Part shown: positions 8,407-17,650 of the stretch, piece by piece | How the letters are laid out: each line of letters starts with the position of its first letter | How positions within the stretch are numbered: position 1 is the stretch's first letter | Source: a virus | DNA length: 64,000 nucleotides | Reading direction: 5' to 3' (one strand) | Virus record (IMG/VR): IMGVR_UViG_3300034158_000023 | Coordinates: 124,001 to 188,000 of that record | Position numbers and translations under genes: made by a program | The notes under the pieces: generated by a model | What the model was told of the DNA's origin: nothing | The model's input: the letters and a program-made list of their open reading frames with translations, nothing else | Databases searched by the model: none

Positions 8407-9224
8407 ATAAAGTTATCTCTACTAGGGAGATAGGTGAGTTAGGCATTAGTATTGCTACCTCAGTAGCATTGGAGTCTTTGTTTAAAAAGACAGACATTAA
8501 TGAAACTGAGATATGGATTAACGTACGTACGTTGTTTCGTAACCTGCATGGTGCGATAGATGGAGACTATCGTAAGTTCCTATCAGCTGAGGCGTTAGTT
8601 CCTACGTTGATTGGAGAAATGGGTGTAATTACACGCAACATAGAAGCTAGTCCAGTAGGACATTTAGAAGTGCACTTCTATAGTTGTAGCTACAGTGATT
8701 TAACTCGTAAGTTACCTAATGCCATATTAAGGGAGGCACACACACCACTACAATTAATCTATACGGATTTAGAACAACAAACACTAGATCAGGTTAAAAA
8801 TAAACGTAACAGTTTAGAACAGCCGATGCATCTTTTCCAAACAACCATAAAAGGTCGCGCTACTCGAGCTAGAGCTGTGTTGTTGACACACAGTCCAATT
8901 GATTTACTGTTTAACGACTTCTCTAATGTTAGGTTATTAGAATCCCATACAGGAGCTTTAAAGAGCAAAACTGAATGGAACACTAAACTAACTAATGCCA
9001 AACTACTACCTCCGTTACCATTCAACGCTTTTACGGTGCAGGTGTTTGGTGATAACAACACGTACTTATCTGGGATGCCGATTAAGATTAAAGAAGCCGT
9101 TGTTAAGATGGCTGAAACTGATCGTTGGAATCCTATCTCCACGAATGATCGTATCTCGGCTAGCATTGCAAAAATGCCAGATAAGTTTGGTGCTCAGTTC
9201 TTAAAACGAGTGCTAAGATCATAA
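8394..9224 (+). CDS. Unknown protein, 276 aa, coupled to the nuclease gene
   Basis: The start codon lies inside the end of the SbcD-like gene (GAGGCGCT before ATG), implying translational coupling. The protein is soluble with no P-loop and no recognisable motif. Its place between an end-processing nuclease and an SSB-like gene suggests a replication or recombination role. Confidence 0.75.
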   Translation: MYNLDKVISTREIGELGISIATSVALESLFKKTDINETEIWINVRTLFRNLHGAIDGDYRKFLSAEALVPTLIGEMGVITRNIEASPVGHLEVHFYSCSYSDLTRKLPNAILREAHTPLQLIYTDLEQQTLDQVKNKRNSLEQPMHLFQTTIKGRATRARAVLLTHSPIDLLFNDFSNVRLLESHTGALKSKTEWNTKLTNAKLLPPLPFNAFTVQVFGDNNTYLSGMPIKIKEAVVKMAETDRWNPISTNDRISASIAKMPDKFGAQFLKRVLRS

Positions 9225-9275
9225 ATTATTCAACTTAGTTATATATGAAGAACTATTTTTTTTAAGGAAATCCCC

Positions 9276-9992
9276 ATGTCCTCTGGTAACCTGTTAGAAG
9301 AATTTAAAATGCGTTTAAGTGCCGACCCTTTACCTAACTGTAAAGTGTACGGTGATCGCAAAGCTGCTCCACAATTAGCTATTCGCATTAAAGACAACCA
9401 ACCACGTTTCGTTGTGTACACTAACGTGGAAAATGATAAAAACAATGGTATCATTGAAGCACCTATGGATTCTGTGGTGTTCATGACTGTAATGCAAATC
9501 ATCCGTGACGTTGCAGATGGGCGTAGTAAAGGTAATAAAATTCACAACCGTGGACACTACTTTAGTGCTCAAGGTCGTAGTGCAGAGCCAGGCGTATTGT
9601 CGGTTACTAGCATTGGTGTTAACGACAATGGTATCATCTGCATGTCAGTTGTGGCTAAAGGTCGTCCAGAAGCGGTGTTTAAGTTTGGTCCACATGAATG
9701 GCACCCAATGATGGATGCTAGCGGTAACGCTGTTACTGTGCAAGAGCAGTCACGTTTGTTTGCTTTAGGTTATGTTAACCTAATGGAAAAATGTGTAGTC
9801 CGTGTATTAGGCGATGAGTTCATTAATTATACTGACCTTAAAGCCCGTAAAGAAGCTAACCGTGCTGCACGTAGTGGTGGTAATGGTGGTAGCGGTGCTC
9901 GTCAGCAGTATGGTAACAATGGCGGCGGCGGGTATAACGCCAACCCTGCTCCTAAACCAAGTGACTCAGAAGGCGATGGGATGCCTTGGTAA
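9276..9992 (+). CDS. Single-stranded DNA-binding protein-like
   Basis: The 238-aa product has the SSB layout. An N-terminal ~190-residue domain, rich in beta-type sequence, contains aromatic and basic residues. A Gly/Asn/Gln-rich flexible linker follows (about residues 200-225, GGNGGSGARQQYGNNGGGG). It ends in an acidic tip, SDSEGDGMPW. Bacterial SSB ends in DDDIPF, and the acidic stretch plus Pro plus terminal aromatic is the protein-interaction tip. The gene has an AAGGAAA site and follows the nuclease operon. The OB-fold itself cannot be confirmed by eye, so the call rests on architecture and context. Confidence 0.62.
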   Translation: MSSGNLLEEFKMRLSADPLPNCKVYGDRKAAPQLAIRIKDNQPRFVVYTNVENDKNNGIIEAPMDSVVFMTVMQIIRDVADGRSKGNKIHNRGHYFSAQGRSAEPGVLSVTSIGVNDNGIICMSVVAKGRPEAVFKFGPHEWHPMMDASGNAVTVQEQSRLFALGYVNLMEKCVVRVLGDEFINYTDLKARKEANRAARSGGNGGSGARQQYGNNGGGGYNANPAPKPSDSEGDGMPW

Positions 9993-10015
9993 TTAGTTAA
10001 GTAAAAGGCAAACGT

Positions 10016-10036
10016 GGGAGGGCTAACGCCCTCCCA
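10016..10036 (+). terminator. Terminator hairpin after the SSB-like gene
   Basis: GGGAGGGC-taac-GCCCTCCC, an 8-bp GC-rich stem. It is followed by atctatg rather than a T-run, as in several other units here. Confidence 0.7.
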
Positions 10037-10057
10037 TCTATGTCGATCGAAATAAAA

Positions 10058-10076
10058 GTAGACATATATTATCCTA
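10058..10076 (+). promoter_or_regulatory. Probable phage promoter (19-bp repeat)
   Basis: GTAGACATATATTATCCTA lies ~30 bases before the start of the 565-aa gene and follows a terminator. The identical 19-mer occurs at 58951-58969, also directly after a terminator and before a gene. The TATATATTAT core resembles phiKZ early promoters. Confidence 0.6.
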
Positions 10077-10106
10077 GTAGCGTAACCACAATAAAAGGTA
10101 ACAACA

Positions 10107-11804
10107 ATGGAAATAATTGCTGGTGAGGTAATTGCTGGGAATAAAAAGTCTGTGCGTGTACGACACCAAGGTAACACTATAGACTTCGTAACTGTTAACC
10201 TAACCATCCCGGATCCACGGGAAGATTTCACAGCAGTCGTTGGTGCTATTAATGCTTTCTGGGGAACCCTACCCCTAGAATCGCAAAACAAACTCTTTGA
10301 GCTTTATCAAGAAGCGCATGAGATCATGGAATACGTAGGGGAGCATTTAATCCTACATGAACAGTTATCTAAAGTAAGTTGTGCCATAGTTGACTTCTAT
10401 ACGTACGAGTCTGTGCATTATTACATGCTTAAGAATCGACCTGTACATATCCCAGACGACTTAAAAATGTTCTATGATGAATTAAGCCCTGATAATTCAA
10501 GGACTTATTTACTAGATGATTATTTACATCTGGTAACATTCTCCGTTATTCTGAAATCCATGATTCCTATCTGGGGTGAATACATCCAGATTATTGCAAA
10601 CTCAGTGGGTAGTGAGTTTAAGGAATCACGTGCAGCTGCAATGATTAAATCATCTGCACTGATGCGCAGTAGTCCAGCTAAACGTTTAGAGCGTTATGTA
10701 GAAGCGTATGCTGATACAGATACTTTAAATCTACCTGCTGTGTTAGGTAACATGTCCAGTGTGGATTTCCCAGACTATCTGAGAACTCTAACTATTGTAC
10801 GTCGTTTAGCTACATGTAGACTTCCAGGTAATGCCGCATGTCCGAGTGATGCCCCTACGCATTTAATCCGTGACATCTACGGTTTCCTGAAAAGTAAAGT
10901 AAATAATGCCGATACTTTGTTCACTAAAAGTACTGTGCGTGATAAGTCCCCTGAAAGTGGTGACCGTAGTGGTGGGGATGAAGATAACACTTCTAAGATT
11001 GAATTAATAAAACTAAGGGAGGAAGTAGACAAAGGTGCTGTAGAAAGATATCGGTTAGATGCATTAAACGCTGAATGGTTATATCATCGCATTGACCATA
11101 CTGCGCCGTTAGACTTATTACAGTTGTGCCAAACTGAGATAAGTTCTAAGTTGCATTTAGCAAGTGATGCTTTTCGTATCTGGATAGTACGAAGAGTTAT
11201 ATGTGGTTTCCGTGTTATGAACCCACATCCTGATATCCGCTTAGATTTACTGGAACATGGATTAGCTACTGCGTTTGGCGATACCATGATTAAAAGTAAA
11301 ATCTTTGGTGCAATAGTTACGGATTATTTAGAACTACCTGAACGTATAAGTTTGATGGCTGTTACTCAAGCCTTACTGTTTCATTGGGGGTACCCTGACA
11401 TAGCTGCGTTGATAAGTTCAACTAGAACTGTCCAACCAGTTGGCTCATTCATGAGTGTACAAGTAGCACCAATCGACGGTAAGTTAGTTGAGTTATGTTT
11501 CGAGACTTATCCTTACTTAGCTTTATCTCCAGCAGCTAAAGTTGAATACGGTAAGTTACAAATCGAAGCGCAACGGAGTCAAAAAGGTCAGTCACAGTTC
11601 TATAGGCTTAAAGTGGCTAATAACCCTTTAATCACTAACGTGAATGCCTATGTCTTAGACTTAAATAAATACACTTGGGTATTACACGTACCTCAACAAT
11701 TAAGGTCTAGAATTAATTTCCGTAAGCAAGAAAATAAATGGGTAATACCAGAAGATCTAAAAAATCAATTGGTATCATTAGTACTAAAATCTAAAAGAGG
11801 TTAA
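10107..11804 (+). CDS. Unknown large protein; candidate fifth non-virion RNAP subunit (gp68-like)
   Basis: The 565-aa protein has no motif I can assign. Its position is informative. It starts the run unknown-unknown-unknown-RNAP beta C-part-RNAP beta-prime C-part-helicase, which mirrors phiKZ genes 68 to 75 as I remember them. phiKZ gp68 is the fifth, non-canonical subunit of the non-virion polymerase and has about this length. A Ser/Asp/Gly-rich hinge (around residues 285-300, ESGDRSGGDEDN) separates two mostly helical halves. The gene has an ACAATAAAAGG leader and is tightly spaced (2 bases) before the next gene. Function is inferred from synteny only. Confidence 0.5.
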   Translation: MEIIAGEVIAGNKKSVRVRHQGNTIDFVTVNLTIPDPREDFTAVVGAINAFWGTLPLESQNKLFELYQEAHEIMEYVGEHLILHEQLSKVSCAIVDFYTYESVHYYMLKNRPVHIPDDLKMFYDELSPDNSRTYLLDDYLHLVTFSVILKSMIPIWGEYIQIIANSVGSEFKESRAAAMIKSSALMRSSPAKRLERYVEAYADTDTLNLPAVLGNMSSVDFPDYLRTLTIVRRLATCRLPGNAACPSDAPTHLIRDIYGFLKSKVNNADTLFTKSTVRDKSPESGDRSGGDEDNTSKIELIKLREEVDKGAVERYRLDALNAEWLYHRIDHTAPLDLLQLCQTEISSKLHLASDAFRIWIVRRVICGFRVMNPHPDIRLDLLEHGLATAFGDTMIKSKIFGAIVTDYLELPERISLMAVTQALLFHWGYPDIAALISSTRTVQPVGSFMSVQVAPIDGKLVELCFETYPYLALSPAAKVEYGKLQIEAQRSQKGQSQFYRLKVANNPLITNVNAYVLDLNKYTWVLHVPQQLRSRINFRKQENKWVIPEDLKNQLVSLVLKSKRG

Positions 11805-11806
11805 CG

Positions 11807-13417
11807 ATGGTAGGTTCTAACGCGCCGATTCAAGTGGTGAAGATGGAATTGTTCCAAGCTGGAACATACAACCCACAATACAGACGGCCGATAGTGATGA
11901 ATGTTAATTTGTCTGACTGTAGCGCTTTCTCTGAAGCGACACAGAACGGTACACAATTCACACCTGGTCGTATAAGTAAAATTGTTAACAACATTGTTGG
12001 TATCTCTGCTACACCTGAACGCAATGCTCACACAACTGATGGTTCTGTACCCATCGTCAACGAATGGAGTAACGAACGTTGCCGCTTTACATTAGAGTTA
12101 TTGGAAACCCTTACAGCTACATCAAGGACTAGACATTTCTACATTGGTTATACTGATGCGGTAGGTTTTAGTCAGCAAGGTACTCGCGATGCTCTAATCG
12201 ACAGACGTATGCAGTTCTACGTCAATGCGGTAGTGTCAGTGATTGAGACTGATGTGTGGCAATCAGGTGCATTAACTACTATTACTCGTGTAAGTAGAAG
12301 TGATACGTACCTGACAGGCCAATGGGCACCTAATGTGCACATAGGGTTTAACGATTACTCTTGTCGCCCGCAAGAAGTAGTTGACCACATGCGAGCAGGT
12401 GTGATTATCAACCAAGCTGGCATACAAGCTCCAATCAACAACACTGGTGCAACTTTCTCTACAATGAAAGTTAAAACCTCGTTAGCGGCTAACTCAAGAC
12501 CTACTCAGTACCTGACGAATATTTTAGAGTGTTACACTAAAGCTTCGGCAGAACAGGAAGGGGGGTATCTCGACGAGCAGGTGCTATTCGAAAATGCTAG
12601 CGGTTATGGTACAGAGTCTCTGTTAAGCCATGAACCTCTGTTCCGTATTATCTCTATCGATCCAGTAATGCAATATGGCTTCTTTACGTTTGGTCAGTTA
12701 GAAGCTGGAGCGCCACACTTAGATAAAATTACCGATGTTCATCAATACGATGGTAGCGGTATGTTTGGTGCTGCGCAAGCTGGTACGACAGAGTTCATGC
12801 ATAATGCTACAATGGAGACACACATAACTTCAATGATTAACACGTCATTGCCAAGTTTGTTGATGGAGTCGTTGTTCCGTTCTATGCATATCCACGTTAG
12901 TAACAATAACGTCACAGCTACCCCGTTCTGTGAGTTAGTACCGCAACCTATATTACCAGGGGAAAACATGCCAAGACCGTCTTACACCACGTTATCTGCT
13001 AACATGGATGTAGGGTTCTGGTGGAGTCGATTCCGTCAAAGATTCTTAGACGAAGTCTTTAATGTGATTACTCAAAACAATATCAATATCGTTGATATGG
13101 TGATTAACATCAGTATCACAGGTGATATTTTAGTTTCATGTAGCGTGAATGGTTCACCTTTAACCGATTATCGAAATCCATGTTTCTGTAATCAGTTAAC
13201 TAGTTCACTAACTACAAACAACCCTGGTATGGTTGATGGCATTGCTAATGACATTTTCAGTCTAACCAACCACGCTGCCAATGTGTTAGGAGAAGCTATG
13301 ACTAACAGTCCATTTGCTCCAGCTAACCCATTTGAAGCACAAGCTGTACCTCTTTACACTCCGTCCAAACACGGTGCGCTAAGTGCCCCCGTTAAAACGT
13401 CCTCTCGTTGGGACTAA
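11807..13417 (+). CDS. Unknown large protein, 536 aa
   Basis: This 536-aa soluble protein, rich in Asn, Thr and Ser, is translated just 2 bases after the preceding gene. The sequence looks like a mix of beta-rich and helical segments, ending in a Pro/Ala-rich tail (~30 residues). No catalytic motif recognised. By order it would equal phiKZ gp69. It may be virion or transcription related; I cannot say which. Confidence 0.8.
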   Translation: MVGSNAPIQVVKMELFQAGTYNPQYRRPIVMNVNLSDCSAFSEATQNGTQFTPGRISKIVNNIVGISATPERNAHTTDGSVPIVNEWSNERCRFTLELLETLTATSRTRHFYIGYTDAVGFSQQGTRDALIDRRMQFYVNAVVSVIETDVWQSGALTTITRVSRSDTYLTGQWAPNVHIGFNDYSCRPQEVVDHMRAGVIINQAGIQAPINNTGATFSTMKVKTSLAANSRPTQYLTNILECYTKASAEQEGGYLDEQVLFENASGYGTESLLSHEPLFRIISIDPVMQYGFFTFGQLEAGAPHLDKITDVHQYDGSGMFGAAQAGTTEFMHNATMETHITSMINTSLPSLLMESLFRSMHIHVSNNNVTATPFCELVPQPILPGENMPRPSYTTLSANMDVGFWWSRFRQRFLDEVFNVITQNNINIVDMVINISITGDILVSCSVNGSPLTDYRNPCFCNQLTSSLTTNNPGMVDGIANDIFSLTNHAANVLGEAMTNSPFAPANPFEAQAVPLYTPSKHGALSAPVKTSSRWD

Positions 13418-13433
13418 TAATAAAAGGTAAGTT

Positions 13434-15122
13434 ATGAACAATCCGAATGTAAATACATTATACACTGGCATCTTAACGGCGCTAGGTTATGAGGTGTTAC
13501 CCTCAGGTATGGTGATGGTTAAAACCGCTGATGCCCAACAGGTGTTACGCATAGATTCAAAAGCTGTGTATATTCCTACACAGGAAGTATTGAAAGACGC
13601 AGATTGGGATAACACTATTGTGTTCCATCCATGTGCTGAGAATGCGATTCGTAATGAATCTGTAATTCAACGCCGTCTGCGTACTTGGGTAAATACCAAT
13701 CTGTATTACAAGATACATTTTGCACTGAATCTGATTATGGAACTCAACGTAGATGTTGATAACCATAAGAACTTCAGTCCAGCCCAACGTGAGATGTTGA
13801 AAGTAATTGCTGAGACTGGCAATGTGACTAAGAAGCATCACAAGAAACTGGAAACTATTCTTAATAAGACAAGTGTAAATGGGGATACCCGTTTAATTAC
13901 TATCTTCATTAAGCGCAATGGGGTGCTGAATAACCAAGAGTATCGTCGTTGTGCTATGGTTAACTTCCCGTTCTTAGAGCCAGGTGATGGTGAAAAGAAA
14001 TCTATCTTTGGTGTTACTTTAACTAACCCAGAGTATAACATTTTGCGCTCGGTGTTTGAGTACGTCTTACCTAATTCATTTGGGGTAGACAATGCTTACA
14101 GTGCTGGTAGCTTAGATACAACTGCGCCTTCATTTGAAGCTTTGATGTTAGCATACGTTAACGTTACTGATCGTTTAAATGAAGTGTTCCGTTTGTTCTA
14201 CGATACTGGTCATGGTGCTGAAGACTTCATCAGTGACTTGAGTTGGGTAGAGTTACTAACCAGTGAAAACTTACTGCGCTTTAAGGCAGCGGTACCCGTT
14301 ACTCCAGGCAATGAAGGTGAAGCTATTACCACACGTACAGGAAACCCTGTAGGTAAAGGTAGTGTACAAACTGTAGCTCCAGTACCAGCAGCGGCGGCAC
14401 CATCGTGGCAGCAAGCTGTACCTAGTAGTGGAGTTCCAGCTCCAGTTGCTGCACCAGCTCCTACTGCTAGTGGTAAACAATCTTGGTCTGATATTAAGAA
14501 AGCTAACAACACCGGAGCACCAGCTGTAAATTTTCCGGTAGCGCCGGGGCCAGTTGGCTACGCTCCAGCGCCGCAACCCCAGTATCAGCCAACACCACAG
14601 TACGCACCGCAACCGCAGTATCAGGCCGCGCCAGCATTGCCGCAATACGCGCAGCCGCAAGCCCATATAACTCATCTGACAGTAAGAAGTGAGTTAAACG
14701 GGATATTAGAACTTGCTGATCCTGCTGGTAACATTGTTTCAATGCCTGTATGGGCATATGACCAAGCAATGGCACCGTTTAGAGCTCCACCGGGACAGCC
14801 ACCTGCGCATCCTGGATATGTTCCACCTGGTAGTAGTCCTGCTAGACAAGCTGTTGCGGCAGCGCGTGCAGCAGCAACATCCTATCAGTACGCATATCCA
14901 CAACCGCAGTACGGCGCACCAGTAGGTTATGCTGCACCACCTCCACAATACGGTGCACCGCAACCCCAGTATGGAGCTCCTCAATATGCTGTGGCTCCGC
15001 CTCAGTATGGAGCACCTGTACCACAATACGGTGCACCACCACCGCAGTATGGAGCTCCTGTGCCAGCTTATGGCGCACCTGCTCCACATTACCAACAACA
15101 CCCTGCCCACCAAAGACGATAA
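13434..15122 (+). CDS. Protein with long PQYGAP-repeat disordered tail, 562 aa
   Basis: Residues 1 to ~285 form an ordinary domain. From ~295 onward the chain is Ala/Pro/Gln/Tyr rich and turns into near-regular repeats of PQYGAP (PQYGAPVGYAAP, PQYGAPQPQYGAP and so on) up to a short basic end. A short ordered insert with HLTVRSELNGILEL interrupts the tail at about residues 415-445. Such tails are intrinsically disordered and may mediate multivalent contacts. The gene lies between an unknown gene and RNAP subunit genes and corresponds by order to phiKZ gp70. Leader TAATAATAAAAGG; a bidirectional terminator follows. Confidence 0.82.
   Translation: MNNPNVNTLYTGILTALGYEVLPSGMVMVKTADAQQVLRIDSKAVYIPTQEVLKDADWDNTIVFHPCAENAIRNESVIQRRLRTWVNTNLYYKIHFALNLIMELNVDVDNHKNFSPAQREMLKVIAETGNVTKKHHKKLETILNKTSVNGDTRLITIFIKRNGVLNNQEYRRCAMVNFPFLEPGDGEKKSIFGVTLTNPEYNILRSVFEYVLPNSFGVDNAYSAGSLDTTAPSFEALMLAYVNVTDRLNEVFRLFYDTGHGAEDFISDLSWVELLTSENLLRFKAAVPVTPGNEGEAITTRTGNPVGKGSVQTVAPVPAAAAPSWQQAVPSSGVPAPVAAPAPTASGKQSWSDIKKANNTGAPAVNFPVAPGPVGYAPAPQPQYQPTPQYAPQPQYQAAPALPQYAQPQAHITHLTVRSELNGILELADPAGNIVSMPVWAYDQAMAPFRAPPGQPPAHPGYVPPGSSPARQAVAAARAAATSYQYAYPQPQYGAPVGYAAPPPQYGAPQPQYGAPQYAVAPPQYGAPVPQYGAPPPQYGAPVPAYGAPAPHYQQHPAHQRR
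14900..15095 (+). repeat. Tandem-like coding repeat (Pro-Gln-Tyr-Gly-Ala-Pro units)
   Basis: About seven imperfect copies of an 18-24 bp unit around CAGTAYGGHGCWCC, encoding PQYGAP. Third-codon positions vary (cag/caa, tat/tac, gga/ggt/ggc), so the repeat is kept at protein level. Confidence 0.85.
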
Positions 15123-15137
15123 GTCTTAGGGGCAAAA

Positions 15138-15165
15138 AGAGAGAGCTTCGGCTCTCTCTTTTTTT
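15138..15165. terminator. Bidirectional terminator
   Basis: AGAGAGAGC-ttcg-GCTCTCTCT with T-runs on both strands, between convergent genes. Confidence 0.9.
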
Positions 15166-15490
15166 AGAATGTTTTACCGTATATCTCTAAGAGTACATCT
15201 TCGCTAGGTAACAATAGTCTAGTGAAATCACTATTAAAAGCTTGTGGGTTATCAATGCCATTTATAATCATAAACGCGACATGGTACTGAGGTGGTATCT
15301 GAATTACTTTAAATAGACTGAAGATATCATTTCTGTACTTAATTGTTTCTACTTCAGATAGATTTTTAATCTGAGTGTCAGGCCTATTTAAGATATAGTC
15401 TTTATGTGCTTTAATAGCTAACAACCATTTCTCCGTATAGAAGTTATCTGACCCTACGCTAGGTAGCTCTTTGGTTATGCTAAACGCCAT
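15164..15490 (-). CDS. Unknown protein, 108 aa
   Basis: This is a lone minus-strand gene between two large plus-strand transcription units. The product has no membrane segment or known motif. Its start is divergent from the RNAP beta C-terminal gene, and its end shares the bidirectional terminator. Being the only gene of its orientation in the region suggests independent, probably early, expression. Confidence 0.72.
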   Translation of the reverse strand: MAFSITKELPSVGSDNFYTEKWLLAIKAHKDYILNRPDTQIKNLSEVETIKYRNDIFSLFKVIQIPPQYHVAFMIINGIDNPQAFNSDFTRLLLPSEDVLLEIYGKTF

Positions 15491-15512
15491 TTTGGTATCC
15501 TCAATATAATCT

Positions 15513-15527
15513 AAGTATATATTATCA
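15513..15527 (+). promoter_or_regulatory. Probable promoter for RNAP beta C-terminal gene
   Basis: AAGTATATATTATCA fits the TATATATTA(T/C) pattern seen at 2068, 10058 and 58951. It is followed ~20 bases later by ACAATAAAAGGAG and the start codon. Confidence 0.5.
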
Positions 15528-15559
15528 TTTAGTAAGTACTACAATAAAAGGAGATGTCG

Positions 15560-17647
15560 GTGTCTTATATACAATATAAATACCCAGAACTTACGCAATG
15601 GGTATTGGATATAATAGCAAATTCACCTAACGAACACACCCCTGAAGTTCTAGGGTTAGCCACAGGATTAAATCAATACGCACATTGTAACAGCTCCCCA
15701 CGTATGGTTATGTTGGGATCACATCTATCACAAACACCAGTTATCTATGGTGCTGCTCCTAGACGTATTTATTCCGGTCTGGAAACTAAATACGGGGAAG
15801 GTACTTGGAAGCAGAAGTTAAATGAAGATGCGGTTATTAAGAAAGTAATTCCTAAATACCCAACTGCTGCCAACATGTTTAAATTAAACCCTAGCAGTTA
15901 TGTTATCTATCAAACTAAAGGACAATTAAAAACATTCAACCTGATGCAGTTAGATTTATATCACTCTACGCATCAGTCATTTGGTTATAAGAACGTAATG
16001 GTAAACCACCATCTATTACGGGAAAATCAACCAGTACTAAAAGACACAGTGTTCTCACAAAGTCCTAACATCCGTTTACATGCTGAGTGGGTAATCGGTA
16101 GAGACTTAGTGATTGCAAACATCTCTTTAGATGGGGTAATTGAAGATGGCGTGATTGTCTGTGATGATATCTTAGATGATCTAACCACAGTGCAAGTCGG
16201 TAAACGTAGTGCCTCTAGTGGTAAAGCTTATTACTTGTTAAACACGTATGGCACTAAAACGTTCTTTAAAGGTTTCCCTGATATAGGCGAGCATGTTAGA
16301 GAATGTGGTTTGTTGTTCGCTATGCGTAAGTTTGATTCTGATACAGCTGACATCGATATGGATATTGATAGCATGCAGTATGACGCTGTAGACACAGTAT
16401 TAGACAGATGTGTTTATGCAGTCGCTGGTGCTAAGATTACAGATATTCACATCATGCACTCTCATCTGTATAAAGGTAAGTCGATGAACTGTACTCCAGT
16501 TAACACTGAAGCGCAGATAGTTCGTTACTATGAAGCAGAAGGTAGAGCGTACAAAGCGTTGTTGGATACTGAAGCTGCTTTACGTCGTGAGTTTAAACAC
16601 ATCGAGTTAAGTCCTGGCTTAGAACGTTTGTGTGTAGAAGCTGAAGATTATCATTGGGCACCACATGCTGGGGCGTTAAAACGTACCTATCGTGCTACGC
16701 CGTTAGATGAATGGAATATAGACATCACGTTTGCGCATGACTATAAACCTAACATCGGCAGTAAAATCTCTGGATTACATGGGGATAAATCGGTTATCTG
16801 TGGTATCTGGCCAAGAGCTAACATGCCTACGGATGAATGGGGACGTTCCTCTGATCTCATATCAGCAGGCGGCACAACCATTAACCGGATGAACGTAGGG
16901 CGTTTGATTGAGCAGTATCTAGATGCAAGTGCATGGCATTTTGAAAGACACTTACGTGTATCTAAAGATCCAGAGCGTGACTTTTTAGAGTACTTAGCTT
17001 TAGCTAGTCCTATCTCATACAGCTGGTTGTTAGATTTACCTGAGGAGAAACTGAAAGAACAAGTTGCTCAAGCTCAAGAGTACTTGCGTTATTGTCTACC
17101 TCCTCACAGTCCTAACTTGAATGCCTTATTACCTTACGAGATGCAAAAGAGATTCCCTGTACCTAAGGGACATTTACGATACATCGATCCGCAAGGTAAG
17201 GTTAACATAACCGAAGACAAAATCATGTTGGGCTGTCAACACATAATCGTATCTGAAAAGAACGGTTATGATTGGGCGTCTGTAGCTGATGATGCTAAGT
17301 GTCAAATTTATGGCCCTCCTGCTAAGCTGTCTAATGCTGACAAATATAGTTCTCCTCGTAGACGTCAAACTACAAGGGGTTTAGGAGAAGCTGAATCTCG
17401 CAACCTTAACGCTGTTTGTGGGCCTGTGTTCGCTGCTCGTATCTTAGAGTATCAGAACAACCCGGATGCTGCTAGAGTGATGTCTAGGACGGTACTAACG
17501 CATCCTACACCTACTAACATTGATTGTATTATTAGCGATGCAATAGTGAAGCCTGGATTCTCTAGACCTTCTTTGTTAGCTAACCACATAATCAACGTAG
17601 CTGGTGTGCAGTACAGTACTCGGCGACCACGTAGTGTAGGAGTGTAA
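15560..17647 (+). CDS. Non-virion RNA polymerase, beta C-terminal subunit
   Basis: At residues ~395-460 the protein reads GSKISGLHGDKSVI, then MPTDEWGRSSDLI and NRMNVGRLIEQYL. These match the hallmark beta C-terminal block GDKMAGRHGNKGV...MP...G...D...NP...PSRMNIGQ..E. The lysines of the KxxGxHGxK element contact the active-site nucleotide in cellular enzymes. The N-terminal half of beta is absent and is probably the 536-aa gene at 60.0 kb. The gene corresponds to phiKZ gp71-73. I prefer the GTG at 15560 as start: the ATG at 15554 abuts AAGGAG with no spacing, whereas the GTG has 6 bases. It ends 3 bases before the next RNAP gene. Confidence 0.9.
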   Translation: MSYIQYKYPELTQWVLDIIANSPNEHTPEVLGLATGLNQYAHCNSSPRMVMLGSHLSQTPVIYGAAPRRIYSGLETKYGEGTWKQKLNEDAVIKKVIPKYPTAANMFKLNPSSYVIYQTKGQLKTFNLMQLDLYHSTHQSFGYKNVMVNHHLLRENQPVLKDTVFSQSPNIRLHAEWVIGRDLVIANISLDGVIEDGVIVCDDILDDLTTVQVGKRSASSGKAYYLLNTYGTKTFFKGFPDIGEHVRECGLLFAMRKFDSDTADIDMDIDSMQYDAVDTVLDRCVYAVAGAKITDIHIMHSHLYKGKSMNCTPVNTEAQIVRYYEAEGRAYKALLDTEAALRREFKHIELSPGLERLCVEAEDYHWAPHAGALKRTYRATPLDEWNIDITFAHDYKPNIGSKISGLHGDKSVICGIWPRANMPTDEWGRSSDLISAGGTTINRMNVGRLIEQYLDASAWHFERHLRVSKDPERDFLEYLALASPISYSWLLDLPEEKLKEQVAQAQEYLRYCLPPHSPNLNALLPYEMQKRFPVPKGHLRYIDPQGKVNITEDKIMLGCQHIIVSEKNGYDWASVADDAKCQIYGPPAKLSNADKYSSPRRRQTTRGLGEAESRNLNAVCGPVFAARILEYQNNPDAARVMSRTVLTHPTPTNIDCIISDAIVKPGFSRPSLLANHIINVAGVQYSTRRPRSVGV

Positions 17648-17650
17648 GAT

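Noticed and set aside
14900-15095. Repeats resembling a CRISPR array
   Set aside because: Units are adjacent without spacers, in frame, and vary at third codon positions, so they are protein repeats.
14210-15135. Several long antisense and alternate-frame ORFs over the PQYGAP gene
   Set aside because: They arise from the repetitive GC-richer coding sequence; composition (Arg/Trp/Cys runs) is unnatural and no ribosome-binding sites precede them.
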